The notes beneath the pieces are model-generated. The model saw nothing but the letters and a program-made list of their open reading frames with translations. It was not told the origin of the DNA and did no database searches. A DNA stretch of 64,000 nucleotides from contig CAJXUQ010000008.1 in assembly GCA_913061145.1 (NCBI GenBank), positions 81,916 to 145,915 on the forward strand. The letters are read 5' to 3'. Below, piece by piece: positions 1-9,562 of this stretch; position 1 is the stretch's first letter, and the number at the start of each line of letters is the position of its first letter. Source of the stretch: an uncultured Haliea sp. Its GTDB lineage: Bacteria; Pseudomonadota; Gammaproteobacteria; Pseudomonadales; Halieaceae. The position numbers and the translations under genes are program-made.

Positions 1-1563
1 TGCGCCATCGGTCTGGATGAAAACACGGTTTTCGGGGTCTACCCAGAGTCCATCGGGTGAGGCCAGGCTGCGTTCACCACCGTGCGTTGACGAGGCAAGC
101 AGGAATATCTCCCAGGTGAAATGGCGGCCGACATGGCGGTTGCTGTCACGCCAGCGAATGATGTGACCGTCCGGATTCGGCGCCTGCGGATTGGCGGCAT
201 CCGCCTCCTCGCGGCGGCTGTTGTTGGTCAGTGTGCAATACACCGTGCCATCCCGGCCGACTGAGGTCCACTCAGGGCGGTCCATTGGTGTGGCGCCGGC
301 GAGGTCGGCGGCGATTCTGGCGTAGGTTAGTACTTCCGCCTCAGAGCTGAAGCGCGCTGCGATGGCGGGGTTGCGCAGGCTCAGTTCCAGCCACTCACCG
401 CTGCCGTCATCGTTGAATCTGGCGGCGTACAGCGTTCCGCTGTCCAGCGGGCTCAAACCCTGCGAGCGCATGAAGCGCCAGTTGCCGGCAGAAACGAACT
501 TGTAGATATAGTCGAAGCGCTCATCGTCACCCATGTAGCCTACGACGCGGCCACCGCGGCCCTCGACCAGAGCCACCCCTTCATGTTTGAAGCGCCCCAT
601 TGCCGTGCGTTTGACCGGCAGTGCATCGGGGTTGAAAGGGTCGACCTCAACGATCCAGCCAAAGCGGTTATCTTCGTTCGGGTGGCTGCCGCCGGACAGG
701 TCAAAGCGTTCGTCAAAGAGGTGCCAGCCATAGCCGAAGCCGTTGGCGCTCAGACCGTAGCGCGCCTGCTCTTCGCTGGGTGTCCAGTTCGGGTCGCTGG
801 TCCCGAAGTAGCCGTTGAAATTTTCCTCGCAGGTCAGGTACGTGCCCCAGGGTGTGTAGCCGTTGGCGCAGTTGTTGAGCGTGCCCATCGCGCCGGCTTC
901 GGGTCCGATGAACTCGCTGCCCGCCGCCGGGCCACTGAATTCCACCGGGGTGCGGCCGTGCACACGCCGGTTGTACATGCTGTCCTTTACCAGCTCCCAG
1001 CCGCGGCCGGTTTTGCGTATCTCCACGACGGAGATGCCGTGCGCATGCTGTGAGGTCATCACGTCTGCCAGGCTCTCTGGGGCCGCCTTGCCGAGTACCG
1101 TGCTGTTGGTGCCAAACTCGTGATTAATGGCAAGCAGGCCGCGCGTGCTGCTGCGACGGAAGGGAAAGAACCACATGCCGTCGTGACCGATACCGATTTG
1201 CTGGGCCTGTTCGCCGGCGCTGGGTCTTGCGTCCGGCGCGCCGCTGTAGTCCACGACGTTATGGGTCAGTGAGGTGCCCCAGGGGATCAGCACCTGGTAG
1301 TCATAGTCGGGAGAAATGGCGGGCAGGGGGCCGTTGCCCTCGGCCAGCGTCACGGGCTGGAAGTCGATCAGCCGGCTGCCGATCTTGCGGCTTGGCGCGG
1401 CCGGGGCACTGCTGGCGGCCGCCGACAGGGGCCCCGCCAGAAAGCTGCCTGCGGCCAGCGTAAGGCCGCCGCGCAGGACCTGCCGACGCGAGGCGTAGTC
1501 CTTGAGTACATCGCGAAAGGGACGGTTGTTTGACGGGTTGCTGGTGCCTTCATCGTGTTCCAT
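1..1563 (-). CDS. PhoX-family (DUF839) alkaline phosphatase, 3' end cut by window edge
   Basis: The minus strand is open from an ATG at 1563 to the window edge (521 codons, no stop), so it is missing from the ORF track. The N-terminus carries a twin-arginine signal (SRRQVLRGG followed by a short Ala-rich hydrophobic stretch), which implies export of a folded protein to the periplasm. The body has PhoX-like phrases such as AINHEF and, near the cut, SPDGLW and FIQTDG. PhoX enzymes are calcium/iron-dependent phosphatases that release phosphate from organic esters. The C-terminus is outside the window. The family call is firm; the substrate is not known. Confidence 0.87.
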   Translation of the reverse strand, partial: MEHDEGTSNPSNNRPFRDVLKDYASRRQVLRGGLTLAAGSFLAGPLSAAASSAPAAPSRKIGSRLIDFQPVTLAEGNGPLPAISPDYDYQVLIPWGTSLTHNVVDYSGAPDARPSAGEQAQQIGIGHDGMWFFPFRRSSTRGLLAINHEFGTNSTVLGKAAPESLADVMTSQHAHGISVVEIRKTGRGWELVKDSMYNRRVHGRTPVEFSGPAAGSEFIGPEAGAMGTLNNCANGYTPWGTYLTCEENFNGYFGTSDPNWTPSEEQARYGLSANGFGYGWHLFDERFDLSGGSHPNEDNRFGWIVEVDPFNPDALPVKRTAMGRFKHEGVALVEGRGGRVVGYMGDDERFDYIYKFVSAGNWRFMRSQGLSPLDSGTLYAARFNDDGSGEWLELSLRNPAIAARFSSEAEVLTYARIAADLAGATPMDRPEWTSVGRDGTVYCTLTNNSRREEADAANPQAPNPDGHIIRWRDSNRHVGRHFTWEIFLLASSTHGGERSLASPDGLWVDPENRVFIQTDGA

Positions 1564-1732
1564 GGTTGTCTCTACCTGCGCTGTGGGAAGTGAGCGGCAC
1601 TCCGGCGACAACCGCCGGGGGCCTGTTGCCGGTGCAGGGGTGCATCGGCTATCCATGCAGGAGGGTAGAGAGGCTGTGTTGCAGTGATGTGGCGCTTGCG
1701 TGGCGAAACCAAGAACTTTTTATTGCGGCATG

Positions 1733-1765
1733 AAAAAGGGCCGGTAGCGAATCGCTGCCGGCCCT
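1733..1765 (-). terminator. Rho-independent terminator of the TonB receptor gene
   Basis: Read on the minus strand, a GC-rich stem (GGGCCGGCAGCG pairing with CGCTACCGGCCC, one mismatch, short loop) is followed directly by TTTTT. It lies about 20 nt after the stop of the leftward TonB-dependent receptor gene, the expected place for an intrinsic terminator. Confidence 0.85.
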
Positions 1766-1784
1766 CGGGAGGAAGAGAAACCGT

Positions 1785-4214
1785 TTAGAAGGAGTACACC
1801 GCGTCAAAACCGAAGGTGCGTGGCTGGCCCCAGGTGTTGCCGGCCCATCCCAGTGTACCGAAGTCGATGCCCCACTCCCGGTATTCCTCATCCGTCAGGT
1901 TGCGCACCCAGGCCGAAAGACGCAGGTCGCCGCTCTCGCCCATCGTCAGCTCGTCCAGCGTGACACGCGCATTCAGCAGCGTGCGGGCGTCCGAGGAATC
2001 AAACTGATTCTGGAAGGGGTGGAATACCATGCTGTCGGTGTAGGACACATCCAGGCGTGCGCTCAGCCGCCCCATCCCCGTGTTGGCGGTGGAGTACTGC
2101 AGGCCAAGCGATGCGGTGTTCTCCGGTGCTCGGGTGACAGTGACAACGTCCTTGATGTTTTCGATCTGGTTGGTCACCGGGTTGCGCGCGTTGTATTCAT
2201 CGAATTCGGCGTCCAGATACCCGTAGTTCAGGTCAACGGACACGTTCTCGCTGAGCAGCGCAATCACCTCCAGTTCAAGACCCATGTAGGTCGCCTCACC
2301 CGCGTTGGTGATGCGGCTGGATGCACCGCCGCTGCCCGCTTCGAATACGGCAATCTGCATGTCCTTGTAGTTGTTGTAGAACACCGCGCCGTTGACCCGC
2401 AGGCGGCGATCCAGCCAGTCGGACTTCATCCCCAACTCGTAGGAGTCGAGGGTTTCTTCCTCGTAGGGCTCTTCCCAGGCTGTGGCGCTGGACGCGCGGC
2501 TGTTGAAACCGCCGCCGTTGTAACCCGTGGAGTAGGTGGCATAGACATTCATGTCCGGGCTGATCGAGTAGTTGGCTGTCAGCAGGTAGCTGATGTTGTC
2601 CCAGGTGTCCTCGTTGGTAAACCGGTCGTCGAAGCTGACGTGGTTCAGTCCCTCATTGAACAGGAACGCCTCGCGATCATCCTCCGTATAGCGCAAGCCC
2701 GCGGTGATATCCAACTGATCGGTGAGGGAGTAGGTCGCCTGGCCGTAGACCGCGGTCGATTCCGACTCCTGCCCGTAGATGAAATCCTGGAAGCCGTTCA
2801 GGTTCGGATCGGCGCCCGGGAACGGGAAGGGCAGGGGAAGCCGCTGGCTGCCCTGACAGACCGGGCCGGTGCCGAAGTCGTTACAGAAACCGGCGCCGAT
2901 AAAGGCCGGCCCGATCGCGCTGTCCACCAGGAACTGGATGGGCAGCACAAAGCTCTGCGGGTTGTCCTGATACACTTCTTCGTCAAACAGGAATACGCCT
3001 ACCGTGTACTGCAGGCGGTCATTGAAGGCATCGCCGATCAGCTGGAATTCGTGGCTTTCCATTTTAATCCAGCCTTCGGGAATGCCGGCCTGGAAGCCCT
3101 GTGTCGGAATCTCTGCGCCGCCACCGTACAGCAGGTCACGCATCGTGTAGGCTCCGCCATCAAGGTCGGTGGAGTCGTAGCCGGAGTCGGTGTCGCGGTT
3201 GGCGTAGATATATTTGAGAGTGAAGGGGTCAAGTTCCCAGGCAACCGTCAGGTTGTGGCCCTGCACTTCCAGCCATTCTTCGCTGGACCCCTCGAGCATG
3301 AAGGTCTCACGACGCTTGGTGGGGTCGCCTACCGTGGCCGCCATCTGCTGGAAGATTTCGCCGCCAAGGAAGGTGTAGGGGAAGGGGGTGGTGGTGAAAC
3401 CGTTGTAGATGGAGTCCTTCACCTTGGTCACCTGATACGGTGTGGGTACCCCGGTGTTGTCAGTGTCGTCATAGGAATAGTCTATGGTCAACCCGTCGGT
3501 GGGCTCCAGTCGCAACGCCACACGGTAGGAGGAGTTGTCTTCACTCGCCAGGTTGGGGTTGACGCCAGGGAATTCGTTGGTCGCCCAGCCGTCATATTCC
3601 ATCTTGCTGCCGGAAACCTTGACCGAGAGCATGTCCGCAATTTGCGGCAGGTCGACGGAGCCCGTGAGGCGGCGATAACCATCATTGCCGACGCTCACCT
3701 CCACGCGCCCACCCAGTTCGCCGGTGGGCTTGCGTGTGGTGACGTTCACAGCACCGCCGGTGCTGTTGCGGCCGAAGAGTGTGCCCTGTGGGCCGCGCAG
3801 TACTTCGATGGACTGCAGGTCAACGATATCGAAAATCGCGCCGACGGTTTTGCTCATGTAGACGCCGTCGAGGTAGAAGCTCGTTTTCGGGTCGGTCATC
3901 AGCGAGGTTTCACCGCTGCCCACCCCCCGGATGTAAATCGACATGTTGGAGTTGGACGAGGGCTGCTTCTGTACGTTGGTGTTCGGCACCAGCCCGTTCA
4001 GGTCCGTGACATTGTAGATGCCGAGGTCGGCAATCTGCTCGGCATTGAACGCGGTCACCGCGATGGGGGTTTCCTGCAGCAGCGTCTCCCGACGTTGTGC
4101 GGTGACCACGACTTCCTCCAGTGCCAGACCCTGGGCCTGAACTGCGGAAATGAAGGGGATCGACGTGGCCGCGATCAGCGCGGCGGCGATGGGTGTGTGC
4201 ATATATCTCGGCAT
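1785..4214 (-). CDS. TonB-dependent receptor
   Basis: An 809-residue outer-membrane receptor of the large TonB-dependent class common in marine and sphingomonad-like bacteria. A cleavable signal peptide ends near AVQAQ and is followed by a TonB-box/plug start (LEEVVVTAQRR). The plug phrases IEVLRGPQGTLFGRNSTGGAVN are typical, and the protein ends in aromatic-rich beta strands with terminal YSF. GGAGCC lies 6 nt before the ATG. The substrate is not evident: the sequence resembles the receptors often annotated for complex carbon or iron compounds and lacks features specific to siderophore receptors. It stands alone, with its own terminator and a divergent neighbour. Confidence 0.93.
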   Translation of the reverse strand: MPRYMHTPIAAALIAATSIPFISAVQAQGLALEEVVVTAQRRETLLQETPIAVTAFNAEQIADLGIYNVTDLNGLVPNTNVQKQPSSNSNMSIYIRGVGSGETSLMTDPKTSFYLDGVYMSKTVGAIFDIVDLQSIEVLRGPQGTLFGRNSTGGAVNVTTRKPTGELGGRVEVSVGNDGYRRLTGSVDLPQIADMLSVKVSGSKMEYDGWATNEFPGVNPNLASEDNSSYRVALRLEPTDGLTIDYSYDDTDNTGVPTPYQVTKVKDSIYNGFTTTPFPYTFLGGEIFQQMAATVGDPTKRRETFMLEGSSEEWLEVQGHNLTVAWELDPFTLKYIYANRDTDSGYDSTDLDGGAYTMRDLLYGGGAEIPTQGFQAGIPEGWIKMESHEFQLIGDAFNDRLQYTVGVFLFDEEVYQDNPQSFVLPIQFLVDSAIGPAFIGAGFCNDFGTGPVCQGSQRLPLPFPFPGADPNLNGFQDFIYGQESESTAVYGQATYSLTDQLDITAGLRYTEDDREAFLFNEGLNHVSFDDRFTNEDTWDNISYLLTANYSISPDMNVYATYSTGYNGGGFNSRASSATAWEEPYEEETLDSYELGMKSDWLDRRLRVNGAVFYNNYKDMQIAVFEAGSGGASSRITNAGEATYMGLELEVIALLSENVSVDLNYGYLDAEFDEYNARNPVTNQIENIKDVVTVTRAPENTASLGLQYSTANTGMGRLSARLDVSYTDSMVFHPFQNQFDSSDARTLLNARVTLDELTMGESGDLRLSAWVRNLTDEEYREWGIDFGTLGWAGNTWGQPRTFGFDAVYSF

Positions 4215-4553
4215 GGTGAGGCTCCGTAATCGTTATTATCAGCGCTCCGGAGGGGCGCCGGGGTAACCTGCCAACACAGTGTGTTGGATTGCGCAGTGAT
4301 TGTATGTTATCGAAAACCTGCAACCGCAGTTTAACGTTGTCGGGGCCTGCTGCGTCAAGTGTCGTGAGGAGAAATATTCACGCGTGTGTAGCGACTTGCC
4401 CCGATTTTGCCCACCGTCAACGACAGGGTACCGGTGGCCGGGGAGGGAATTGTATGAATTGCACCAAGAGTGATTGCGGGACTATTTTCCTCATGCTTAC
4501 ATGGACCGTATGAGGGTCGAAACCGGAAATAGCGCCGCGTCGCGGCAAAACAC
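4215..4553. other. Intergenic control region between the TonB receptor and the c-di-GMP protein
   Basis: A 339-nt divergent region with no convincing gene. It contains a perfect 8-1-8 inverted repeat (4271-4287) and, just upstream of the receptor ATG, a partial Fur-like half-site array (TAATCGT-T-ATTATCA at 4227-4241, about 11 of 14 consensus positions by eye). It presumably carries the promoters of both flanking genes. Short ORFs here lack ribosome-binding sites and protein-like composition. Confidence 0.5.
4271..4287. promoter_or_regulatory. Perfect 17-bp inverted repeat, candidate operator
   Basis: CCAACACA-G-TGTGTTGG is an exact 8-1-8 palindrome, 57 nt upstream of the receptor ATG and about 270 nt upstream of the c-di-GMP gene. 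No T-tract follows on either strand, so a protein-binding operator is likelier than a terminator. The cognate regulator is unknown. Confidence 0.5.
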
Positions 4554-7500
4554 ATGAAGGCTGTCAGAAAATACCGCTTTGCCAATCTGGTGCCAGCACT
4601 GTTATCCGTGTTCGTGCTGTCCCTGGGTATGGCGCTTACGATCGCCACCTGGCAGCAATACCAGCAACGTGAGCAGGCGCTGCTGTCTGCAGCTTTCACT
4701 GCCGAGTCACAACGCCTGATTGCCGTAGCGGAAAAGCAGCTGCACACCTACTCTGTGGTGATGCGCGGTCTGCAGGGTTTTTTCCAGGGCTCGGAAAGCG
4801 TTGAGTATCCCGAGTTCCTGGCCTACGCGAGGGCCCTGAATGCCACGACGGAGCTGGCAGGCCTGCAGGGAATCGCCTGGGTGCAACTGGTGCGACGCAG
4901 CCAGCTGGACAAGCACCTGGAGGAGATGGCTGCACAACTGCCGGTGGACTACAGCATTCGACCGGAGAACCCGGGCGAGGTGCTGGCGCCAATCATCTAC
5001 ATCGAGCCATTGGCGGGTGCCAACCTGCGCGCCATCGGCCTTGATGTCTACCAGCTTCCGGTGGCTCGCGCCGCCGCAGAGAAAGCGCGTGACCTCGGCG
5101 ATATCGTCATCACCCGCCCGCTGCAACTGGTGCAGGACCAAGGTGATGCACCGGCGGCGGAGAATCCCGAGTCTCCGTCCTTTGTGATGTACCTGCCGGT
5201 GTACGGTGCGTCGGCAGTGCCGGACACACTGGCGGAGCGCAGGGCCAGAATCACCGGCTATGTCGACGTGCCCTTCCGCGTCAGTGACCTGATTGAGGGT
5301 ATGGCGAGGGAGATTGATGCCGACCTGGATTTTGACATTTACGACGGCGACCCGCGCGATCCGGGTAATCGGCTGTATCTGTCGGACGCCGTATCCCATG
5401 CGGCCCGCGCCGCCGCGGGTGAGGTGCAGGCGGAGCACAGCGTCACGGTGGGTACCCGCAGCTGGACGTTCTATATTAGCTCCACGCCCGCCTTCCGCGC
5501 CGCGTCGCGGGCGCCGGGGGGCTCCTCCGCGATGTTTGTGGCGGGTGGTTCCGCCAGCCTTGCCCTGGCGTTGCTGGTGCTGGTGATAGCCCGCGGCCGC
5601 GACCGCAGCGACCGGCGCGCGGAACGTCTCGCCAGCCTTTATCACGCACTCAGTGAAGTCAACCAGTCCATTGTACGCATGGACAGCGAGGCGGAGCTGA
5701 TGCCCCTGGTCTGTAATGTGGCGGTTCGTTTTGGTGGCTTTACCCTGGCCTGGGTCGGTCGCATTGATGCCGCAAGTGGTGCGATTGTCGGCGTCGCCGG
5801 TGCCGGGGAGGGACGTGAATACTTCGACAGCAAGTCCCTGTCCATTGATGCCAACCATCCTGGCGGAGGCGGATCCATGGCCACCGCAGCGCGGGAGAAC
5901 CGGCCGGTGATCATCAACGACTACCTCGACTCTTCACTGACCGAACCCTGGCACGATCGGGCGCGCGAGTTCGGTTGGCGCTCATCGGCCGCGTTTCCGG
6001 TTCCCCGGGGCGGCAAGCCGTTTGCTGTGTTCAGTGTCTACCATGCGCATCGCAACGTGTTTGACGAGGAGGCGACGGCGCTCCTGCGTGAGATGAGCGC
6101 AGATATCAGTTTCGCACTCGACAACTTTGATCGGGAGGAACAGCGTACGCGCTATGAAAAGGCGGTGCGGGAAAGTGAGTCGCTGTTGTCCACCATCCTT
6201 GAGAATGTGGGTGCCTGCATCTACCTGAAGGATCTCGAGGGCAAGTACCTGTTCGTGAATCGACAGGTGCTTGCGACCTGGGGGGTCGAGCGCGAGGACA
6301 TTATCGGTCAGGGCGACGAGCGCCTGTTTGAACCGGATAGCGTGGCCCGTATTCGCGAGAACGACCGCAAGGTGCTCACCTCGGGTATTTCCGAGGAGCG
6401 CGAAGAGGTGGAGACCATCCGCAGCAGCGGCAAGACCTCCGTATTCTGGTCGGTGAAAATCCCGCTGTATGACGCTGAAGGCAAGGTCTACGCGCTCTGT
6501 GGTATCTCCACCGATATTACCGAGCATCGCGACAACCGGGACCGCATCCGCTTCCTCAGCCACTACGACACGCTCACAGGCCTGCCCAATCGGGAATTGC
6601 TGCACGAGCGGACGCGCCTGGCGGTGACCGCCGCTGCCGCGAGTGCCACGCCGCTGGCACTGCTCTATATCGATCTCGACCGTTTCCAGCTGATCAACGA
6701 ATCGCTCGGGCTCGCGGTGGGGGATGCTGTGCTCACCGCGCTGTCGAGCCGCCTGAGCGCCGAGCTGAACCTGGAGTCCACGCTGAGCCGCATGGGGGGA
6801 GACGAGTTTTTCCTCCTGCTTCCCGGCGTTGGCGAAGCAGGCGCCGTCCAGGTGGCGGAACGCCTGCTCAGTCGCATCGCCGAGCCCCTGCAGCTGGAGG
6901 CGCAACGGCTCAGCGTTACCGCGAGCATCGGCATCGCCTGCTTCCCGGAGCATGGCCGAGACCTCGATCAGCTGACGCAGGCCGCAGACGCAGCGCTCTC
7001 GCGTGCCAAGCTCGCCGGGCGCAATGTATTCTGCGTGTTCGAAGACGAGATGCGCGTGCATGCCAATGAAACGCTGCAGATCGAGAACCAGCTCAGGGAG
7101 GCTCTGGCCAAAGGCGATCTCAGCCTGCACTACCAGCCGCAAGTCAGTCTGACGACAGGAGAGATCACCGGCGTTGAGGCCCTGATCCGCTGGCAGCACC
7201 CTGAGCTGGGTTTCGTGCCGCCGTCACGGTTTATCCCCATCGCCGAGGAGAGCGGGCTGATCCTGGATATCGGCAGCTGGGTGTTGCGTACCGCCATAGC
7301 CCAGCAGGCGCTGTGGCAGTCAGCGGGGCTGCCTGTTGGGCCCGTCGCTGTGAACCTCTCCGCCATGCAGATCTACCGCGAAGACTTCGCCGAGATGGTA
7401 AGTCAGATGCTCGCCGACGCTGGCGTGCCGGCGGAACTGCTGGATCTCGAGCTCACCGAGCGCATTGCCATGGAGAGCTCCGGCAAGACACTGGCAACGC

Positions 7501-7841
7501 TGGCTGACCTGCATCGGCGCGGCGTCGTGCTGTCGATTGACGATTTCGGCACCGGTTACTCCTCATTGAGTTATCTCAAGCGCTATCCGGTACAGAAGCT
7601 GAAAATCGACAAGAGTTTTGTCGACGGGGTGGCAGAGGACGCCGAGGACCAGGCTATCGCGCTGGCCATTATCGGCGTGGCTCGCGGACTTGGGTTCCGC
7701 ACCATCGCCGAGGGCGTGGAGACGGAGGCGCAGTGGCAGTTCCTCAAGGACAACGGCTGTGACGAGTTTCAGGGATATTACTTCAGCAAGCCGCTGCCGG
7801 CCGAAGATTTTGAGGCCCTGCTGCGCAAGCTCGGATCATGA
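4554..7841 (+). CDS. CHASE-GAF-PAS-GGDEF-EAL membrane sensor for c-di-GMP
   Basis: A 1095-residue inner-membrane signalling protein. Layout: TM1 about 12-32; periplasmic CHASE domain about 75-295; TM2 about 322-345; GAF about 370-525; PAS about 535-660; GGDEF about 662-820; EAL about 835-1088. The cyclase signature is intact (MGGDEFF, residue ~748), as are the phosphodiesterase motifs (VEALIRW, DDFGTGYSS, KIDKSFV). Either activity, or both, is therefore possible. CHASE domains bind small extracellular ligands, so an environmental signal probably sets the c-di-GMP output. The 3' end overlaps the convergent exchanger gene by 6 nt. No strong SD precedes the ATG, so the start is less certain than the body. 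Confidence 0.92.
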   Translation: MKAVRKYRFANLVPALLSVFVLSLGMALTIATWQQYQQREQALLSAAFTAESQRLIAVAEKQLHTYSVVMRGLQGFFQGSESVEYPEFLAYARALNATTELAGLQGIAWVQLVRRSQLDKHLEEMAAQLPVDYSIRPENPGEVLAPIIYIEPLAGANLRAIGLDVYQLPVARAAAEKARDLGDIVITRPLQLVQDQGDAPAAENPESPSFVMYLPVYGASAVPDTLAERRARITGYVDVPFRVSDLIEGMAREIDADLDFDIYDGDPRDPGNRLYLSDAVSHAARAAAGEVQAEHSVTVGTRSWTFYISSTPAFRAASRAPGGSSAMFVAGGSASLALALLVLVIARGRDRSDRRAERLASLYHALSEVNQSIVRMDSEAELMPLVCNVAVRFGGFTLAWVGRIDAASGAIVGVAGAGEGREYFDSKSLSIDANHPGGGGSMATAARENRPVIINDYLDSSLTEPWHDRAREFGWRSSAAFPVPRGGKPFAVFSVYHAHRNVFDEEATALLREMSADISFALDNFDREEQRTRYEKAVRESESLLSTILENVGACIYLKDLEGKYLFVNRQVLATWGVEREDIIGQGDERLFEPDSVARIRENDRKVLTSGISEEREEVETIRSSGKTSVFWSVKIPLYDAEGKVYALCGISTDITEHRDNRDRIRFLSHYDTLTGLPNRELLHERTRLAVTAAAASATPLALLYIDLDRFQLINESLGLAVGDAVLTALSSRLSAELNLESTLSRMGGDEFFLLLPGVGEAGAVQVAERLLSRIAEPLQLEAQRLSVTASIGIACFPEHGRDLDQLTQAADAALSRAKLAGRNVFCVFEDEMRVHANETLQIENQLREALAKGDLSLHYQPQVSLTTGEITGVEALIRWQHPELGFVPPSRFIPIAEESGLILDIGSWVLRTAIAQQALWQSAGLPVGPVAVNLSAMQIYREDFAEMVSQMLADAGVPAELLDLELTERIAMESSGKTLATLADLHRRGVVLSIDDFGTGYSSLSYLKRYPVQKLKIDKSFVDGVAEDAEDQAIALAIIGVARGLGFRTIAEGVETEAQWQFLKDNGCDEFQGYYFSKPLPAEDFEALLRKLGS

Positions 7842-8804
7842 GCCGCTGGAGACAAGCACCCAACTGGTATAACCGACAAAGCACAGGATAAGCAGGGCGC
7901 CCTCCAGCCGGTTGATGCGGCCCGGTCCGCGGCGTCGATAGCCCATCACACACAACAGCAGCGCCAGGGCCCCCATGCTCAGTACGTCCCGGCCAAGCAC
8001 CTCCGGCGGCACGTCGATCTCGGCAATACCGCCCGCGATGCCCACCACCGCCAGCGTGTTGAACAGGTTGGAACCGATCACGTTGCCCAGCGCGATGTCG
8101 CTTTCACCCTTGCGCGCGGCAATCACCGAGGACGCGAGTTCGGGAAGCGACGTGCCAACCGCCACGATGGTGAGCCCGATCACCAGGTCGCTGACCCCCA
8201 GGCCCTCGGCAATCAGCACCGCGCCCCACACCAGCAGGCGCGAAGCAGCAATCAGGAGCAGCAGGCCGGCGAGCAGCCAGAACAGCGCGCGTCCCAGCGG
8301 CATGTGCTGGGTAGACGCGTGCTCCGCAGTGACCTCAATGGCCAGCGTATCGCGGTCGCCCCGCAGGCCCTGGTGGATAGACCAGCCCATCAGCAGGACG
8401 AACAGGCCAAGCAGCAGGAATGCCTCAAGGTGGGTGATGACGCCGTCGACCACCTGCCAGGCTGCCAGCGCCGTGACAGCGAGCAGTATCGGCAGCTCCT
8501 TGCGCAGGATCTGCGAGTGCACGGCCAGGGGGCTGAGCACAGCGGTGACGCCGATAATCAGCGCGATGTTGGTGATGTTGGAGCCGTAGGCATTGCCCAG
8601 TGCCAGGCCCGGATTCCCCTGGCTGGAGGCAATGGCGGAGACGACCATCTCGGGCGCCGATGTGCCGAAACCGATGATGACCATGCCGATCAGCAGCGGC
8701 GGCACGTTGAAATGCCAGGCCGTTGCCGCCGCGCCCGATACAAAGCGGTCGGCACTCCAGACCAGCAATACCAGGCCGATGAGTACGGCTCCCAACGCCA
8801 TCAT
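7836..8804 (-). CDS. Calcium/sodium exchanger (CaCA family, YrbG-like)
   Basis: A 322-residue inner-membrane antiporter with about ten hydrophobic segments in two inverted halves. Each half has the alpha-repeat signature of the family: GFGTSAPEMVVSA in the first and GTSLPELASSVIAA followed by GNVIGSNLFN in the second. The acidic residues of these repeats bind the cation. The family exchanges Ca2+ for Na+ or H+; the specificity here is inferred from family only. AGGAG precedes tandem ATGs at 8804 and 8801. It converges on the c-di-GMP gene with a 6-nt overlap. Confidence 0.9.
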   Translation of the reverse strand: MMALGAVLIGLVLLVWSADRFVSGAAATAWHFNVPPLLIGMVIIGFGTSAPEMVVSAIASSQGNPGLALGNAYGSNITNIALIIGVTAVLSPLAVHSQILRKELPILLAVTALAAWQVVDGVITHLEAFLLLGLFVLLMGWSIHQGLRGDRDTLAIEVTAEHASTQHMPLGRALFWLLAGLLLLIAASRLLVWGAVLIAEGLGVSDLVIGLTIVAVGTSLPELASSVIAARKGESDIALGNVIGSNLFNTLAVVGIAGGIAEIDVPPEVLGRDVLSMGALALLLCVMGYRRRGPGRINRLEGALLILCFVGYTSWVLVSSGS

Positions 8805-9054
8805 GAGTCAGCTCCTGCAAAACGGTTGTACCGGACTTGCGCCGGTGGTCGTGAGCAAGATACTGATCTCCCGGGCCCCTCGCCAGTGCCCCGCGGCACC
8901 ACTATTACCGTTTCTCCCCTGCCGCCTGCCCTGGCGCAGGTTTTCAGTGCCTTCGGTTTACATCCTCATTGCAGCCGTTAAACTGGAGCATTCGCGAGTT
9001 ACTGCGCCAGGCACTGCGTAGTTTCCCCTGTCCCTACGCAATCAGGAGCACAAT

Positions 9055-9483
9055 ATGAGCGCAGCCAAAGCAGGCGACAACGTCAGCATTCATTACACCG
9101 GTACCCTGGACGACGGCACCGTATTCGACAGTAGCGATGGTCGCGACCCATTGCAGTTCGAAGTGGGATCCGGGCAGATCATTCCCGGCCTGGATCGGGC
9201 CATCGAGGGCATGGCCGTCGGTGACAAAAAGCAGGTCAATGTGCCGGCAGACGAGGCCTACGGCCAGCCGGCTGCCGAGGCCCGGCAGGAAGTGGCCCGG
9301 TCGCAGATCCCCGAGCATATTCCGCTGGAACCGGGCTTGCAGTTGCAGATGCAAACCCCCGACGGTCAGGCGATCCCGGTGCGGGTCGCCGAAGTCAGTG
9401 ACGAGGTGGTCGTGCTGGATGCCAATCATCCGCTGGCCGGAAAAGACCTTACGTTTGACATCGAACTGGTAGCGATCGCCTGA
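9055..9483 (+). CDS. FKBP-type peptidyl-prolyl isomerase, SlyD/SlpA-like
   Basis: A 142-residue cytoplasmic FKBP-fold isomerase. The N-terminal phrases NVSIHYTGTLDDG, VFDSS and GSGQIIPGLDRAIEGM belong to the FKBP core. The central insert-in-flap region (about residues 65-125, with DEAYGQ and ANHPLAGK) marks the SlyD/FkpB subgroup. The His/Cys-rich metal-binding tail of E. coli SlyD is absent, so a nickel-storage role is not supported despite a hydrogenase cluster elsewhere in the window. AGGAGC lies upstream of the ATG. It is monocistronic or weakly linked to the next gene, from which a hairpin separates it. Confidence 0.92.
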   Translation: MSAAKAGDNVSIHYTGTLDDGTVFDSSDGRDPLQFEVGSGQIIPGLDRAIEGMAVGDKKQVNVPADEAYGQPAAEARQEVARSQIPEHIPLEPGLQLQMQTPDGQAIPVRVAEVSDEVVVLDANHPLAGKDLTFDIELVAIA

Positions 9484-9501
9484 CGTGGCTTTGTGATTTA
9501 C

Positions 9502-9528
9502 TCCGCCTGTGATAAATAGGCAGGCGGA
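9502..9528 (+). other. Intergenic hairpin after the FKBP gene
   Basis: TCCGCCTG and CAGGCGGA form an exact 8-bp stem around an 11-nt AT-rich loop, 20 nt after the FKBP stop. No T-run follows, so it may be a weak terminator or an mRNA 3'-end stabiliser. Confidence 0.5.
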
Positions 9529-9562
9529 ACTCCAATTCTAAAGATAATAAACCGGGAGCATC

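Noticed and set aside
2019-4229. 736-aa plus-strand ORF
   Set aside because: It is the antisense shadow of the TonB-dependent receptor, which has signal peptide, plug motifs, SD and terminator.
4707-5858. 383-aa minus-strand ORF
   Set aside because: Shadow of the CHASE/GAF region of the same protein; no SD and no recognisable domain.
5982-7199. 405-aa minus-strand ORF
   Set aside because: Shadow of the GGDEF-EAL region of the CHASE protein.
9055-9483. SlyD with a role in nickel supply for the hydrogenase
   Set aside because: The metal-binding His/Cys-rich tail is absent and the gene is 35 kb away.
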